This document shows positions 10,611 to 23,562 of a DNA stretch of 64,000 nt, in pieces. The notes below the pieces were generated by a model. It did no database searches and was not told the origin of the DNA. It saw nothing but the letters and a program-made list of their open reading frames with translations. Position 1 is the first letter of the stretch; every line of letters starts with the position of its first letter. The stretch spans positions 149,734,149 through 149,798,148 of the forward strand of contig NW_023603184.1 of the NCBI RefSeq assembly GCF_014898055.3, written 5' to 3'. The position numbers were made by a program, and so were the translations under genes. The DNA is from Talpa occidentalis (lineage: Eukaryota > Chordata > Mammalia > Eulipotyphla > Talpidae).

Positions 10611-13249
10611 AAGCGCCCTCTCCGCTGGTGGCGAGGGGAGGGGCGCGGGGGAGGGCTGCGAGCCGGCAATCAGGGCGCTGTGGGTCCCCGCCCCAGGCTT
10701 CCCCCAGGTAACCTCCTTCCACCCGGGCTCCCGCCGGCCGCGGGCTCTGCCTTGGCCCGGAGCCGCCGTCCTGGTGTGCTCTGGGGCGGGGCGGGTCAGG
10801 GTTGCGCCTCGGTCCCCCCCAGGTCTTCCGCCTGCAGGGCCGGTAGGCGCAGAGGGTGGGGGGGCTCGGCGGCCTCCACATCACCAAGTGTCACCAAGCC
10901 CAGGGGCGCCAGGAAGAATTTCTAGACCCCAACCAAGGTCCCCAGGACGTCTCCCACCTGGCAGGTGGGCGTGCGGCCCACGGGGGGGGGGGGGGGGGGG
11001 TTTGAACAAGGTGACTCTCCACGGCAGGTCAGACTGCCCGAGGGGGATCAGCTGAGACACAGAGAGGATGGACGGGCGCGGCGCCGGCACCGTGCAGACC
11101 CGGAGGGGCGGCCGACGGGCCTGGGCTGATCTCCCACCCACAGTGACCTCACTGCCTCGGCGTCCTCCCAGCCCCCGCTGGAGGAGGGACATGGGTGTGG
11201 GGAGAAGGGGACTCACTTCCCGGTACCTTTCCAGATGGCCTGGGTGCAGGCCCTGGGCCTCCCATGGCTGAGGCTGGCTCCCCGAGTGGGCGTCCACCAC
11301 CTCTGAGTGGGGGCCGCCAGGAGTGGAGGTCGGGGAACAGCCATCCCTCTGGACAAGTCGTGCTCAGTGCTCTCTGTGTTCCTGATCCTCTAAGGGTGGG
11401 CAGGGTCAGGTCACCAAATCCCCCGACCCCGCCCGGCTGTGCAGTGAGGTGGGCGGCACATCCACACCCCAGGAAAGGACCGCTGTGCCCAGGCCGGCCA
11501 GCAGGGGGCAGCAGCTGCCACATGGCCCTGCCCTGACGCTGCGGGCTGGGCTCACACCTGTGCTCAGACCCGGAGTCCGAGGCCTGGAGGAGACACGGCA
11601 GGCACGCCCAGAGGGCTGCTGTCTGCCCTCTGGGGGGAAAAGTGGGGCCAGTGGGACGCGCTGGGCCCAGAGACCCTGGGGTTCAGTCAACTAGACTGGG
11701 CCACCTTGCTGGCCAGCGCAGCCTCTGGATCCTTCACCCACAGTGACCTTACTGCCCCCAGGGGGTCTCGATGAGGTGGTAACCGGGCACTGGCGGCCCC
11801 GGCTGGATGAGGACGGAGGGTATGGCTTCTGCCGGGGCCTGTCCCTCTGTTCCATCACCTGGGTGTGGGTTAACTGGCCTCCAGGGTCCATCCTAGCACG
11901 AAGCCCTCGATGGTGGAACAGGTCAGTGGCACGTGATGTGATGTCCACAGCCAACAAAGCCGGCGTCTCCCTTGGGTGCTGGCCCCAGAGCCGGGTTCCC
12001 TGTGCCAGGCGGGCCGGTCAGGCTGGGCCCAGCCGCTGGTGGGAGGTGGTGAGGGCGGGCTGCCAGCTTGTCCTGCTTTGCTCTCCCTGGCAGGGGCTGC
12101 TGCTGAGCCCTCTCGATGGTTTGGGATCAAAACCAGCAGCTCTGGCTGAGCTGGCGGCGCCGGGCAGACCAGACCCACGTGTCTGGAGAAAGGGCCCGTC
12201 TCTTCCTGAAGACACGACACAACATCTGCCGCTTTAACCACCGAGTGTGCGGCTGAGTGGCCCTAAGCGCCTCCACGCTGTGCTGCAGCCGGAGGTGGTG
12301 TCTGTCCCCATCCCGTCCCCAGAACTTTCCCGTCTTTCACAAGGACACTCTGCCCCGCTGAGCCTCCCCCCCGCTCCGCACCAGTCTCGATGAACTTGAC
12401 CCTTCGAGGTGCCGCGGCTTCTCACAAGCACAGCTGCCCGCCTGTTGCCTTCTGGGCGCCGGCATCTCGGCGCAGAGGAAGGGCTGCGGCCTGCGCGCGC
12501 CAGCCAGGACACCCTGCCCCGGAGCTCCTTGGTGCCCCGGCACAGAGCAGCGGCGGCGGGGCTGGGGCCGCGGACACCCTCGCCACGTTTGGAACACACC
12601 CCCGCCTTCGAAGAGTGCAGGCGCGGGGCTGCTGCAGAGCTGCCTGCAGACACGCCTCCCGGAGCCCCCGGAGCCTGCAGCCGCGGGGCCTGGGCTGCGG
12701 TGTGGCTGCCCCCCAGACGGTGATTGTGCAGGATCCAGCCGGTTCTCACGCCCGTCCCCAGCCTGTCCCCAGCACGCGTGAGGCCACGCACGCCCGTTCC
12801 CCTCCTCCTGGCAGGGAGCTGCTTCCTGGTCCTCTGGAAGCTGCCCTGAGTTTTTTTTTTAGCTAATTAAATTCAGTTCAAGGGAAGAAAAGTGGGCAAA
12901 AGACCCAAACAGACAATTCACCTCGAAGTCCCGTTTGCGGGGGGCATGGGCTGAGTGTGACGGGCCATTCATTTTTTCCTCCCCAAGCGCGACTGTTTGC
13001 AGTTCTCCAGGCTGTGCCCGCAGCCCGCAGGCAGGTGGAGACGGTAGGTCGTTGGGGCAGAGATTTTGGTTTTGAGGAGCCCTCTTAACTCAGGTGCATA
13101 TGAAACTGGGGGGTCACTCGCGGCTTGGGGAGGGGGGCAGAGCTGGCCGTGGAAGGTGAGAGGCTTCGCCGGACCCAGGGTGGTGGGCAGGGGCTGCTGA
13201 TGGCAGCTGCGGGGGCTGAACCGTGGCCCATGTTGCTTGGAGCCAAAAA
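10611..13249. other. Intergenic, GC-rich, no gene seen
   Basis: Contains the 19-G run and CpG-rich DNA at 12380-12680. An AT-rich patch at 12850-12930 (AGCTAATTAAATTCAGTTCA) could be another small regulatory element. No exon signal. Confidence 0.5.
10982..11000. repeat. G homopolymer (19 bp)
   Basis: Uninterrupted G run; length may be inexact in the assembly. Confidence 0.85.
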
Positions 13250-13440
13250 AGCAGCTAATCTGGAAAAAGGGCCTTTGCGGATGTGTTTAAGGTGAGGTTC
13301 CCGGGAGGACGGGTCATCCTGGATCCGGGTGGACCCCGATTCCAAACTTAAGTTGAGGAGCAGGGGAGAAGAGAGCAGAGAAGCTTCCGTGACCGCGGGC
13401 AGGCATCGGAGGGAACCCAGGAACAAAGCAAGGAGGCCCA
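13250..13440 (+). mobile_element. MaLR-like LTR remnant
   Basis: The segment AAAAGGGCCTTTGCGGATGT, then TTAAGGTGAGGTTCCCGGGA and GGTCATCCTGGATCCGGGTG, matches an MLT-like LTR internal block. Ends and subfamily are uncertain. Confidence 0.4.
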
Positions 13441-14635
13441 CCGCCCGGGCAGGCCTGAGGGCGCCACGCCAGGGCCCCCGAGTGGAGGCAGGAGCGTCCC
13501 CGAGGGTCAGAGGCCCCGACAAGCACAGCGCTGTCCAAAGGGGCGCTGGTCACCAGCTCCCTCGAGCGAGAGTGGGTCGGCACGTGCGTGTCTGTCTCCG
13601 GTGTCTAGACTTAGGCCGCCGACGGGACGTGGCTTGAAGATTTAGTTTCTCTTTGTGGACAGCAGCTGGATAGAAATAAAAGTTGAGCCTCCCCCGACCC
13701 CCAGCCCCCGTATCCCCTGGTCCATGGTGAGCCCCTCGGGGCACCTGCTCCTCACTTTTAGGACCCCCGACCCAGTGGACCGTCAGGTTCTTCAGATCAT
13801 GTCCAAAGGCAGGGGGCGTGGCCGCTGGGGGTGGAGGCGCCTGAGAGGCTCGGCCTCGCCCGGGAAGCTCACGGATGCCCGCGGCGGAGCCGTCACTCGT
13901 CCGTCTGCAAGGGGTTTCAGTCACAAGAAAAGCAGGTCCCCAGAGTTGCTAGAATTGTGTATTTATTGTGTTTGTGTTATTTATTTTTGTAATTACTTGC
14001 TACTTAGGTGAAATGAGACAGCTTAAAAATTGAAAAAAAAGTAAGGAATAAGCCCACTGAAATTCTGCTGTCGTCTGAAGCAGCCATGGTGTGCGGCTGG
14101 CTCGGCACTGGGGGGGGGCAGGGGGAGGAGCCCGACTCTGCAGGGGCGCCGGGAGGAACAGGCCCCTTGAGACCCGGCCAGTCCCTGGGATCCCCAGACA
14201 GTCGGGGAGAAAGGCGAAACTATCTGCTGGCCTGGCGCGCCGGGCCTGGATGCATTTTGATGTGAACACGAAGCCTTGTGACTGCATTTGCAGCCAGAGG
14301 CGTGACATCCGCTTTCCCTGGTCGCCTCAGCCAAAACACGGGGCGGAGGTCGGATAAATGAAGATAAAAATAAGCAGAAAACGAACATGAAGAGTAGCAG
14401 GGGTGTTTTCCTCGCGGTTCTTCTGTGGGGAACACGGGACTTCCCATACGCAGAGCTGGGTGAGCGCAGAGGTTTTATGAGGGTGAAGTGTGTGCTGGTC
14501 GCTCTGGAGGGAACAGAGCCCTTCTGTCCGCGTGGCCTTTCTGTGATCTCCACTGACATGGAGGGGCCTGCTTGTAACACTCCACCAGCCGGGGGTGGCT
14601 GCAGACGGACCCTCACACGTTGGGGTCTGCTCTTC

Positions 14636-14912
14636 TGAGTGATGATGCTAGGAAGGGGCCCGGGGAGGTGATGAGGCTGGAGCCCTCGTGATCGGGATCA
14701 GTGCCCTCGGGAGACTCGGGGGAGAGCGCCCTCGTGGGGACACTGGGATGATGTCCAGCTACCGACTAGGAGCAGCAGGCCCCCTGGACATGGCGTCCAC
14801 CGCCTGATTGCAGCCTTCCCAGCCCCCAGACGGCAGGACATAAATCCCAGCTGCTTACACACCACCTGTCTATGACCCTCTCCTCATGGCAGCCCCGACG
14901 GACTGAGACAGG
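14636..14912 (+). mobile_element. MLT1-type LTR remnant, 3' part
   Basis: GGGGAGGTGATGAGGCTGGA, GCCCTCGTGATCGGGATCAG, TGCCCTCGGGAGACTC and the terminal CATGGCAGCCCCGACGGACT followed by GAGACA fit an MLT1 LTR ending at about 14912. Confidence 0.6.
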
Positions 14913-15519
14913 GTTTAAAAAATGACAACAAGCCAGCAGGTGGCTCAAAACAGCAGCTCCCCCGCCCGCTCCCCGCCCCAAGAACTCTGTGTGGGTGGGG
15001 GCCGCGCACTTAGATGATCAAGTGCAAACAGGAATGACCACTTGGACAACAGGCAGCGTCTCCTCACACGGACACCCACGGTCCCCGTGGCCCCCAGGCT
15101 TCTCCCTTCAGGTCCATCTTGCCAGCGACATGATTCAGCAAGTCTTGTGCCAGGCTCTCCTGTGATGGCGATGAGACGCTGAACCCACTTAAACACACCC
15201 CGACCGCGGCACAGCGGCTGAGCTGTGTGTCTGCCCCGCGGACCGCGAGCGGCGTGAGGCTGGACATCTGCAGCCACAGGCCTCGTACCGGATGCATCGT
15301 GCAAAACCCACTTTGCTGAGAGAAGGTGGGCGCAGAGACAGAGGGTGTGATGATTTAAATATGAAGTTAAAAACTAAGCAAAACTCAGACCTGGAGTCGG
15401 CGCCCCTGGCGGCAGTTACGCGGGCGAGGAGGGCCCGGGAGGGGGCGCGGGGCCGCAGTACGTCGTGGTTTCTCCCGCCCTTCTTCGTTTAATAGATTGG
15501 CTGAGACTTTTTATAGGCC

Positions 15520-16130
15520 ATGAAACGGACCCTCGGAAAGCATAACTTCAACACTCTGTAAATTCACAGTCACGTCACCGTCCCCACACCGGGGCTTAGA
15601 GCATCTCTGTGGTCCCCCCACCCGCCCATGCCCATGTCCAGGCCACCGCGGCCCAGGCCACCTTGTCTCAGCGACTTGGCTTTGTCCAGGTATTTGATGT
15701 AAATGGAATCGTGTAACACGGGCCTTTGAATATGGCTTCCTTCGCTCAGCGCAGGGATCAGGAGCTGAAGGTGGAGACAGCGGCTGCTGCTTGTTTCTCA
15801 CGATCGCTGCGTGTTCTCCCCGACGACGGGCCTGGTAGGCCTTCTGGGAGGTTCGGCCTGGGGTTATTACGAATGTGGCTACTTGGAAATTTGCGTGGAT
15901 GTCTGTCGATGGGCAGTTTCATTTTTTCTTGGGTAGGTAACTTGGATGTAGTTACTGGGTCATGTGGTACATTCATGTTCAATTTTTAGCAACTGCCGAG
16001 CTGTTTCTCAAAGGGGCGGCTCCGTTCGTTAGCTGCGGGGTCTGGGTGCTGGTGACGTAGCTGTTTCAGATTCTGCGAATTCCCTGAGCTGTGCGTTGAC
16101 CCCGTGTGCTGCGTTCTCGTGTGTTTCATG
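15520..16130 (-). mobile_element. LINE-1 remnant, antisense
   Basis: The plus strand carries the familiar complement of the L1 3' region (an AAATGGAATCGTGTAACACG-type block near 15700, then CTGGGTCATGTGGTACATTC near 15955). It is heavily diverged, with raised GC. Confidence 0.55.
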
Positions 16131-16169
16131 CTGTTTCAAAGTTTAAAATCTCCAGGAGGGGCTTCGTGG

Positions 16170-16400
16170 CTTTTGCTCCTCAACAAGTAGCTTGATTGAG
16201 ACACAACTCGTGTCCCACATAGTCCACTCCTTTACAGTGTACGCGCCGGGGTCGTCCGTGTGTGTGTAGGTGTGAGGGACTGTTTCCACAATTGAACTTT
16301 GAAACATTCCATCCCTCCTAGAAGAAACCTCCTTAGCAGTCAATCTCCAGCCCCAGTCTGGTGGGCGAGTCTGTGGGAATTTAAATGCCCTCCAGCTGCC
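16170..16400 (-). mobile_element. LINE-1 3'-end remnant, antisense
   Basis: It resembles the complement of the L1 3' UTR (TTGATTGAGACACAACTCGT, TTTACAGTGTACGC, and AGAAACCTCCTTAGCAGTCA). Its order relative to the fragment at 15520 shows that the two are separate insertions or a rearranged copy. Confidence 0.5.
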
Positions 16401-16860
16401 CTAAGGCATTCTCAAGGTGGCCACGTGGCACCATCACAGGGTTTCAGCTGCCAGCACCCCTCCCCTTGGGGTGCCAGCACCCCTTTCTCTTCCCACGGAA
16501 GTTGGGGCATGGCCTGGGGGCAACGTGTAGGGAGAGATACCATTTAGCTCACAGAAACTTAGAGAGTTTATTGACCTAATAATGCCAGCGGGACACCCAA
16601 GTGAAAGCATGTGGTGGCCCCAACTGGTCTCCCAGAAACCAGTGTTCAAGTAGGTTTTATTGGCCCCAATATCCTCACGTCTCCTCCATTCTTCTGGTGT
16701 GGCTCCCCACTTGTCACCAAGACTTTCTCATTCCACGGGACTCACCATGGCGACCAGGACAAAGGCTTTGAACAATCCCCGCTGTCAGGGCCCTGGCTCC
16801 TCCTTGCACGGCCAATGGGGTGTCGTCAGCTCTTAATAGTTCCAGATCCTATTTGTCAGC

Positions 16861-16900
16861 TGTGTGTGTGCGTGTGCGTGTCCACACGTGTGCACCTGTG
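16861..16900. repeat. GT-rich microsatellite
   Basis: TGTGTGTGTGCGTGTGCGTG followed by degenerate GT/CA sequence. Confidence 0.75.
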
Positions 16901-17610
16901 TCTGGATATGGGGGCATGGTGGCCTGCCAAGGTCGGCGCCGTCAATGAAGATTGATGTAGCTCCGGGGAAGGTCTGTCCCATCCCTCGCTCTGATACGGA
17001 GAGAAGAGAAGCCCGGATGTCAAGTTTTTGGCTTTTTCTTGTAGTGCAAATGCACTCGGACAGCGTGCTGCGTGGTGAACAGTGTGCCTCCTCAGAGGTT
17101 AGGACACTGCAGTCTTGGTGCCCTGCTGTTGTCTGTGTCCATTATGACGGGGTTAAGATAGTTGTTTCCCCTCCCCACGGCAGAGCCCACGCCCGCCCTG
17201 CATGGCCTTCTCCCCCCTTCACAGTTCCTGCCCTGTAATAAAGCGGGGGCTTCTTTACGAGGGGCGGGTATGCTTGCAATGGGCTCGTCACTGGAGTGTC
17301 AGAGAGCTGTGCTCAGGCTTGGTTGGTCATGTCCTCCCCCCGTCGTGGGTGTGGATGGAACATGTCCCAGGTGAAGCCTGCAGACTTGGGTGGTAGGTCA
17401 AGAGCAGACATGTAGATGGAGCCCGCCATTCCAGGAGTGGTGTTAAGGATTTGCTCTTCAACATCTACCCAAGAAGAGCCCCTTTGGAGTGCCCATGCCA
17501 AGCATCCCCTCTGTCCTACTGAAACAGAGCAAACCTGGGAAACTGGGTTGGTGGGTCCTCACTTGTGAGATTAAGAATGCAGGACATGACCAAAGAGGAC
17601 ACCCAGGAGG

Positions 17611-17653
17611 AATAATAATAATAATAATAATAATAACAGAGAGAGAGAGAGAA
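17611..17653. repeat. (AAT)n followed by (GA)n microsatellite
   Basis: About nine AAT units (17611-17636), then a GA tract to about 17653. The purity suggests a polymorphic locus. Confidence 0.9.
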
Positions 17654-18222
17654 AACTTACGGGTTGGCATCTAGGGAGGCTAGTTGTTGTCTGCCCCACC
17701 CCATATAGTATCCTCTGAGCTGAGACCAAGGTCCAAGCTGAAGCCATAGGTGGTGATGAGCTGGTGGCTTTTCCACCGACACCCTGTTGCCAGTGGTCTA
17801 ACTGACAAAGTGCCAGCGGCTAAAAGCCCGGTAATTTAACTGACAAAAGCATCAGATTCTCTCCCCCTGAGCCCATCAAGGGTGGGGTCCGGAAAGCTCC
17901 ACCCTCTACCACTGAGTTGGTTATGAGCCACCCCCCCCCCACTTGGCTTACTCCTCTCACGCGCCACCACCCACCCTAGAGCACAGGGCACCCTCCTCGA
18001 GGGGCGGCCCATCCTGCAGGTGCCCGCCCCTGGGCCTGAGGGCTGCCCGGGCAGCACCCCTGGCTCTCCGCGGGGCCCCTTTAAAATGCTGCTTTGAGAG
18101 CCTCCCAGTGAGTGGTCAAGGTGGCTCCCTCTCGTGGTTTGAGGGCCCTCTTCCCTCTGTTCCTTAATGTCTATTTTGTTGTTGTGAGAACAATGGCCAT
18201 GAAGTGTCCCCTCTGAGGACTT

Positions 18223-18461
18223 TTAATTTATTTATTTATTTATACAAGCACTGGGTACAGTCAGAAGCGCGGGAGGGTGAGAGAATTCACCAGAGCCAGA
18301 GCGGGGAGCAGAGCAGGCAGAAGGACCGAAGGACACTGCTGAGGGGAGCCGCGGGCGGCAGGAGAGGTCTGCGCGCCATGTGGGACCCTCACCTGGTGGC
18401 TGCTGCAGAGGCTGTGGGCAGCTTCGCAACCCAGTGCTCAACCACTGCGCCACCGAGGAGG
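18223..18461 (-). mobile_element. tRNA-derived SINE, nearly full length, with target-site duplication
   Basis: About 240 bp beginning with a TTTATT-type tail and ending with the tRNA-like head complement ACTGCGCCACCGAGGAGG. It is flanked by a perfect 14-bp direct repeat CCCTCTGAGGACTT (18209-18222 and 18462-18475). The shared internal block GAGCCAGAGCGGGGAGCAGA recurs in the copy at 56165. A perfect duplication suggests a fairly recent insertion. Confidence 0.8.
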
Positions 18462-18475
18462 CCCTCTGAGGACTT

Positions 18476-20179
18476 CTTAAAGTGCGTGGTATAGTGTTGT
18501 TGGTGCAGTGCTGTCCAGCCGTCCCGGGGCCCGTCCCCCTGCGTCAGTGGCACCTGTGCCCAGCGATTAGGTCTCCCGAACAAAAACATAAAACGACCTG
18601 TGTCATCTTCGTGTTTCAAGTAGGACATGTCCCGGCACTGTGCTGGCAAGGCTCCGCCTGGGCGCCGAGGCCCAGTGTTGTTTCCGTGCCCTTTCGACTG
18701 GCCCCGTCAGGCAGGTCCTGTTGACTGGCCCCGGCAGGCGTCTGGCCGGCACACACAAACTCAGCCCGCTCCTTGTGGAATGAGAGGCGTCTCCATCCTC
18801 ACCTCGGATAGAGGCCTCGAGCCAGGTGTCCCTGCTGGTTCTTTGTGGAGCTGGCCCTGGGGCCCCTGGCCGTGGGGAGATGAGGTTCATGAGAGAGCTG
18901 GTGCCAGCCCCACAGGGTGGCGAGCTGTGCCTGGCGTGGCTACCTATCCAGTTTGATCTGTTGTTGGTGGGACAGAGGTCTGGGCCCACCTTCCTCCTGC
19001 AGCCCACGTCTGGGGGGAGAGCCCCTGGGTGCTGCTCTGACCGGCTGATGAGCAGCAAGCCCAGCACCCAGCTTAGGCGGCCAGCGGGCTCCTGGGTGGT
19101 CGCCGGTCATCCTAGCGTTGCCTGCCCCTGAAAGACCAGCCTCTCCTCCCTGTCCCAGAGAGCAGAGGTGATGTCGGGATGGGCACCCCCAGGTCAGTGC
19201 AGCCTGCCTGTGATGCTGCGATGGGTAAGACGTGTGTGGTTGGTCACTCAGCCCCGGATATAGCCCCATATAGACTTGGGCTTCCACAGCCCCGGACTCA
19301 GAGCCCCAAACCTGGGGGTGCCCTAGGTGTTGAGTGGTAAATTGTCTTTTTTTTTTATGTCAACGGGGTGACTTTGGGAAGCATCCGTGTAGGATAGGGA
19401 CGGGTGGCCGGGAGACCAACCTTGTGATTAGAAGGCGGGATTTTCAGTCCCACACCCTGGCCGCAGGGAAGGGGAGCGGCCTGGAGCTTGAGTCCGGCGC
19501 GGTGACCCTGTTGGGTCTGGGGAGCGGAGCCGCCAGAAAGAAGCTGACAGGATGGGGTGTGCAAGCTCCTGGCTGGAGACGAGGAGAGAGCTGTGCTCGG
19601 GGGGGACGGGACGGGTCTCTCTAGGTCCCGCCCCCACACCCCGCCTCTGTCGCTCCCTGTGACGGCTGATCCACACCCTTTAATAGCCCTTGGGAGAAAT
19701 CTAGTGAGTGGGGCCTTCCTGCGTTCTGGAGCCGCTCTAGCCAGTGGCCTGGGCCTGAGGAGGAGTCCCAGGGACGCTGTTTCCTGGGCTGCTGGTCAGA
19801 AGCATGGGCAGTGCCCTGGGCTTGCCTTGGCATACGAAGGGGAGGACAGCTTGGGCCCTTTTCCTGTGGAGCCTGGTGTTTCCGCCAAGCAGAGAGTGTC
19901 AGGACTGAGTCACATTGCAGGTCACCCAGCGGGCGGCCAGAGAGTTGAGTGGGGGACTCCCCCACGACCCTGGCATTGGGTGTTCGGGCACCGCTCAGTG
20001 AAGGGCCAAAATTCCCAGGAGCAAACCCCCGCACACACCCATGTAGGAGCTGGGCGCAGGCCCCTGGTCACAGCCAAGTCCGGCTGGGGCCTTTGGAGGG
20101 CGGCCCCGCCAGCCTCTTCTGGAGCAAACCGAGCCTGGCCCTCGAGTCCTCCCCACTAGACATGGCGCCCACGCGCTCC
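18476..20179. other. Intergenic, GC-rich, no gene seen
   Basis: Overlapping chance frames only. Confidence 0.5.
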
Positions 20180-20720
20180 AGGGACAAGCACAAACCCGCA
20201 GTCACTGCAATTCCCGTCGCTCATTATCATACGCGCTGTTTAATCCGGAGCACAGAGATGCTTCCTCTGCGTGAGTGTGTATATGCAAGATTCAAAGTCA
20301 CTGACGCCACGAAGAAAATAAAAGGACTCTCTGCATAGGGCAGAAATAATTTGCAAGACCAACTTGGGGTAGAGGTGGCCAATGAGCCCCGGTGGGCCCT
20401 CGGCTTTCAGCGGGCCAGGCAGGCAGCACCTTTGAAGGCTGCGTAACAAAAGGCCCTGCTGGGTGCATTATAATTTGCTCCGGCCAGTCCCCGCGCACTC
20501 ATATTTTCAATGGGGCGAAGAGAAATACTAATGTCCCAGGCCGCGGGCATTGTGTTTAATATAAATACACACACAAAAGCCAGGCGAAGGTGTGCTGCGC
20601 GTCTTGTTGGGGAGGAGGTAATTAAATTTACCTTCCAGAGCCCTTTGAAGTCCGCGGCTAACTGTTTTGTGTAAAGGCGCCTTCCCCATCAGCTGATGTG
20701 TCTGTTGTAGAATTCTCGAA
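20180..20720. promoter_or_regulatory. Candidate conserved non-coding element
   Basis: AT-rich and non-repetitive. It holds TAATTAAATTTA near 20620, a TTTAATATAAATA stretch near 20553, and a perfect palindromic E-box CATCAGCTGATG at 20687-20698. Confidence 0.42.
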
Positions 20721-20856
20721 AATTGGGAAAGTTGGGGAGACTGAATCGATTCTTTTCCACTGGAAGCAAAATCTGTTTGTCAAGAGGGAGGAGGTGTCCG
20801 GCCCTGGTTGTTTGATCAAGCACCAGGCTCACCTGCGGGGGCAGGTTCTGTGCATA

Positions 20857-20938
20857 GGGAGGCTCTGGAGACCCCCAAGCCAGGGGAGGCTCTGGAGACC
20901 CCCAAGCCAGGGCAGAGGCTCGGAGACCCCAACCAGGG
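20857..20938. repeat. 27-bp tandem repeat, three copies
   Basis: The unit GGGAGGCTCTGGAGACCCCC with AAGCCAG is present twice perfectly, and a third diverged copy follows. Confidence 0.85.
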
Positions 20939-23369
20939 CAGGTGGGCTGCTGCCCCGTGTGTGTGGGGAGACCAGGTTTCGGCTGGTTTGGCGTCAGTTC
21001 TTGTCCTGCCGGACGCCTCACGACCAGCCCCGTGACGTGAAGGGCGGGGCCTTCTGGTTTCCTGGCCACAGTGCAGGCAGCTGCCAAGTTGCTTTCCAGA
21101 GGGCCTCGTTCCCTCTGCTTTGCATCTCCCCACCATTCTTCAACCTGAAGACTCTCAGGGATGTGGAAGCCACTTCTTTCAGAGCTTTGGGGCCTTTGGT
21201 GTCACGAGCGGCAGAGGACAGCACGTCTTCTGTGAAGTCGCCCCGGGGCCTTTGTGTGAGGTGTGGGCACGAGCTTAGGAAAGGCCCCCAAAGCAGATCT
21301 GCGAGCACCAGGCTGTTCTCAGCTCGCGCTGCTGGACAGAGGGGTTGTCAAAGCTCCTTGTCCCCGAGCATCTGTGAGGCTCCACGGTGCCACCCAGGGG
21401 TCTAGACCAGGGACCTGCTGGCTCCCCAGCGGGAGCAGAGACCCGAGACCCATAATTTCACTTGGATCAGCTTCTAGTCTATCGTACGTCCCTTAACGAG
21501 GATTCATGCCATTAATGACGGCCGCCTTCACTTAAGGACACACTCAAGAGGAGCTAATTGTCACCCGATGGCCCGGGAACAGCCGGGGCCGGCAGAACGC
21601 TGGGGAAGAACTGCCTCCCCCATGCTCCGCCAGCCAGCACCCTCTGCCCCCAGCTCTACCCTCCCCGCTGCCCCTCCCTTCGGCTGTGGTCTCTCCTGTC
21701 AGTTACAAAGGGAGTGTTGGCGCACGCCGCCTCTCGCCGGGGACTTGGGATTTTAAATATGGCTCACCTGCCTGTAGACTGTAACGTGCGTGTTTCTCTG
21801 CAAGCTGGGCACCGAGCTCTTTCCAGAACAACCTGGCAAGTGTCACCCAAATGAAAGCTGCGCAGGTCATTTGGCCATTCACTCTGTCCCGGGAATTGTT
21901 TGCACGGAAGACCCCCTGCAGTCCCACTAGGCGGACGTGCTAAGGTGTGCAGGGGGCGGCTGTGGGCTGGCAGGGGTGGGTGAGCCTGAATGTCTGCCAA
22001 AGGGTGGGCGGGTGAAATCCATAATGGCGTGTCCAGAAAGTGGGGCCTTTGGCAGCTAGTACAAGACGAGGCTGTTGATGTTGCACGTAGGAAAAATAGC
22101 CAAGATCTGTTATTAAGTAGAAAGAGCTGGGGGTGGAACACAATCAATGTGCAGTCACCACTGGTGTAAAACGGAGGATATTTGTATGTGCGTGTAGACA
22201 CATCCATCTGCATGATACAGAGGAGGCCGGGGTGCAGGCCTCCTGGGCTGCACGACAGTGGGTGGCTCTTGTGAGTGTCACAAGGGCCCAGGAGGGCTGC
22301 TCAGTGGATGGCAGCGAGCATCAGTGAGCGGGACCAGCCGCTGGGTGGGAGGGAGCAGGTCTGGGTAAGCAGGTGGTGTGGACGCGGACCTCGTGGGGCT
22401 AAGTGAACACACAGCACCAGGACGGGCGGGATGTTGTGAGGACAAGGCAGCACGGATGTTGCGTCTCAGGTGAGTCCTCACCACATGAGTGTGTTCCAGA
22501 AAGAGTGAGCCCTTGATGCCCCTCATGCTTCTCATTTCTTCAAACAATCCAGACCTTGTGATTTTGTGATGAACGTCAAATCCTAGAGTCTTGATATTCT
22601 GGAGTCATGGCTGAGGGTATGTTCTCCCCGACGTGAAAGGAAGGAGCTCAGTCCCACAATTGAGAGAGGTGAGTTAACAGGCTCTCTGAGTCAGGGTGGG
22701 GGGTCTGGCCAACACTCAGGCTGCTTGGGGTCTTTGCCAGACACAGTCTGTAGCGGGTGAGGCCCACGGTCTTTGGCAGGAGAAGGAAGGCCGATGGCAG
22801 GGCGATCGGAGAGCAGGGTCTGGTTGCGTGGAGGGCTAGGGGGCGCTGCCTCTGGGATGCACTATCCTGAGCTCACGGGCCGATGGCTTCTCTCTCTGCC
22901 CGATTTGAATTGGTCTCCTGCACAGGCACAGGCTAAAGACACCCAGGATGGTCGTGGGCATCAGAGATCCAGCCTCCTGGGCATCCCTGGCAAAGCAGGA
23001 GGGCTGGCTTGGAGGACAGACTAGGAGAGGGCCTACTTTCCATGCAGAACCGAAAACCACTCACTGTGCTATTAGATTTCAGCTTATGTTCATTCCGCCT
23101 CAGTCAAGACTCTTTCCTCTGATGATGTTCTGGCCACAACTTAGAATGGGTTACTGGCTCTCCCTCCAAATAACCTTTCATATTCTTGCATAATTTCAAT
23201 TTATTTTCAGCCCTTACTTTTCTATTCTGTGATCTTGCTCTTATCTGGCACTTCTTCCTTCAGGCTGCCTCTGGTCCACATTTGCCCTTTCAGGAGCGCC
23301 TCTTGCCGGCCCTTGGCCTGCCAGGGTCCCGGGGCGGCGTAGGACCACAGGCTGGGCATGAAGAGGCAA
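20939..23369. other. Intergenic between the enhancer-like island and the 3' end of IQCA1
   Basis: No exon, RNA gene or clear repeat is recognised. Moderate GC. Confidence 0.5.
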
Positions 23370-23460
23370 AGACTTCAGTTGCAACGTTGCACATGTCAGC
23401 AGTGTGACCTTGGACCTCAGCTCTCCCATCTCCAAAGCCAGAAGATTGAACAGTTAATAT
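23370..23460 (+). mobile_element. MIR fragment
   Basis: The core CAGTGTGACCTTGGACCTCA followed by CTCTCCCATCTCCAAAGCC resembles the MIR core. It lies just past the inferred 3' end of IQCA1. Confidence 0.4.
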
Positions 23461-23520
23461 TAAAGATCTTTTTTCAGCTCCAGCAACCAAATGACTGAGT
23501 CAGTTCAAGGAACAACAGTT

Positions 23521-23526
23521 TTTATT
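23521..23526 (-). terminator. Distal poly(A) signal of IQCA1
   Basis: AATAAA on the minus strand, followed by TG/T-rich sequence (CTGTTGTTCCTTG), which fits cleavage around 23500-23510. Confidence 0.6.
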
Positions 23527-23562
23527 CCATTACAGAATTATACTAATAGAGCAAAGAATTAA

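Larger units (their letters stand above)
16401..18208. other. Intergenic, no gene seen
   Basis: Unique sequence with two microsatellites. Nothing with coding character. Confidence 0.5.

Noticed and set aside
1..23500. ASB18 exons expected downstream of IQCA1
   Set aside because: No ankyrin-repeat or SOCS-box exon with splice sites could be found in either strand; in human the gap between the genes is larger than this flank.
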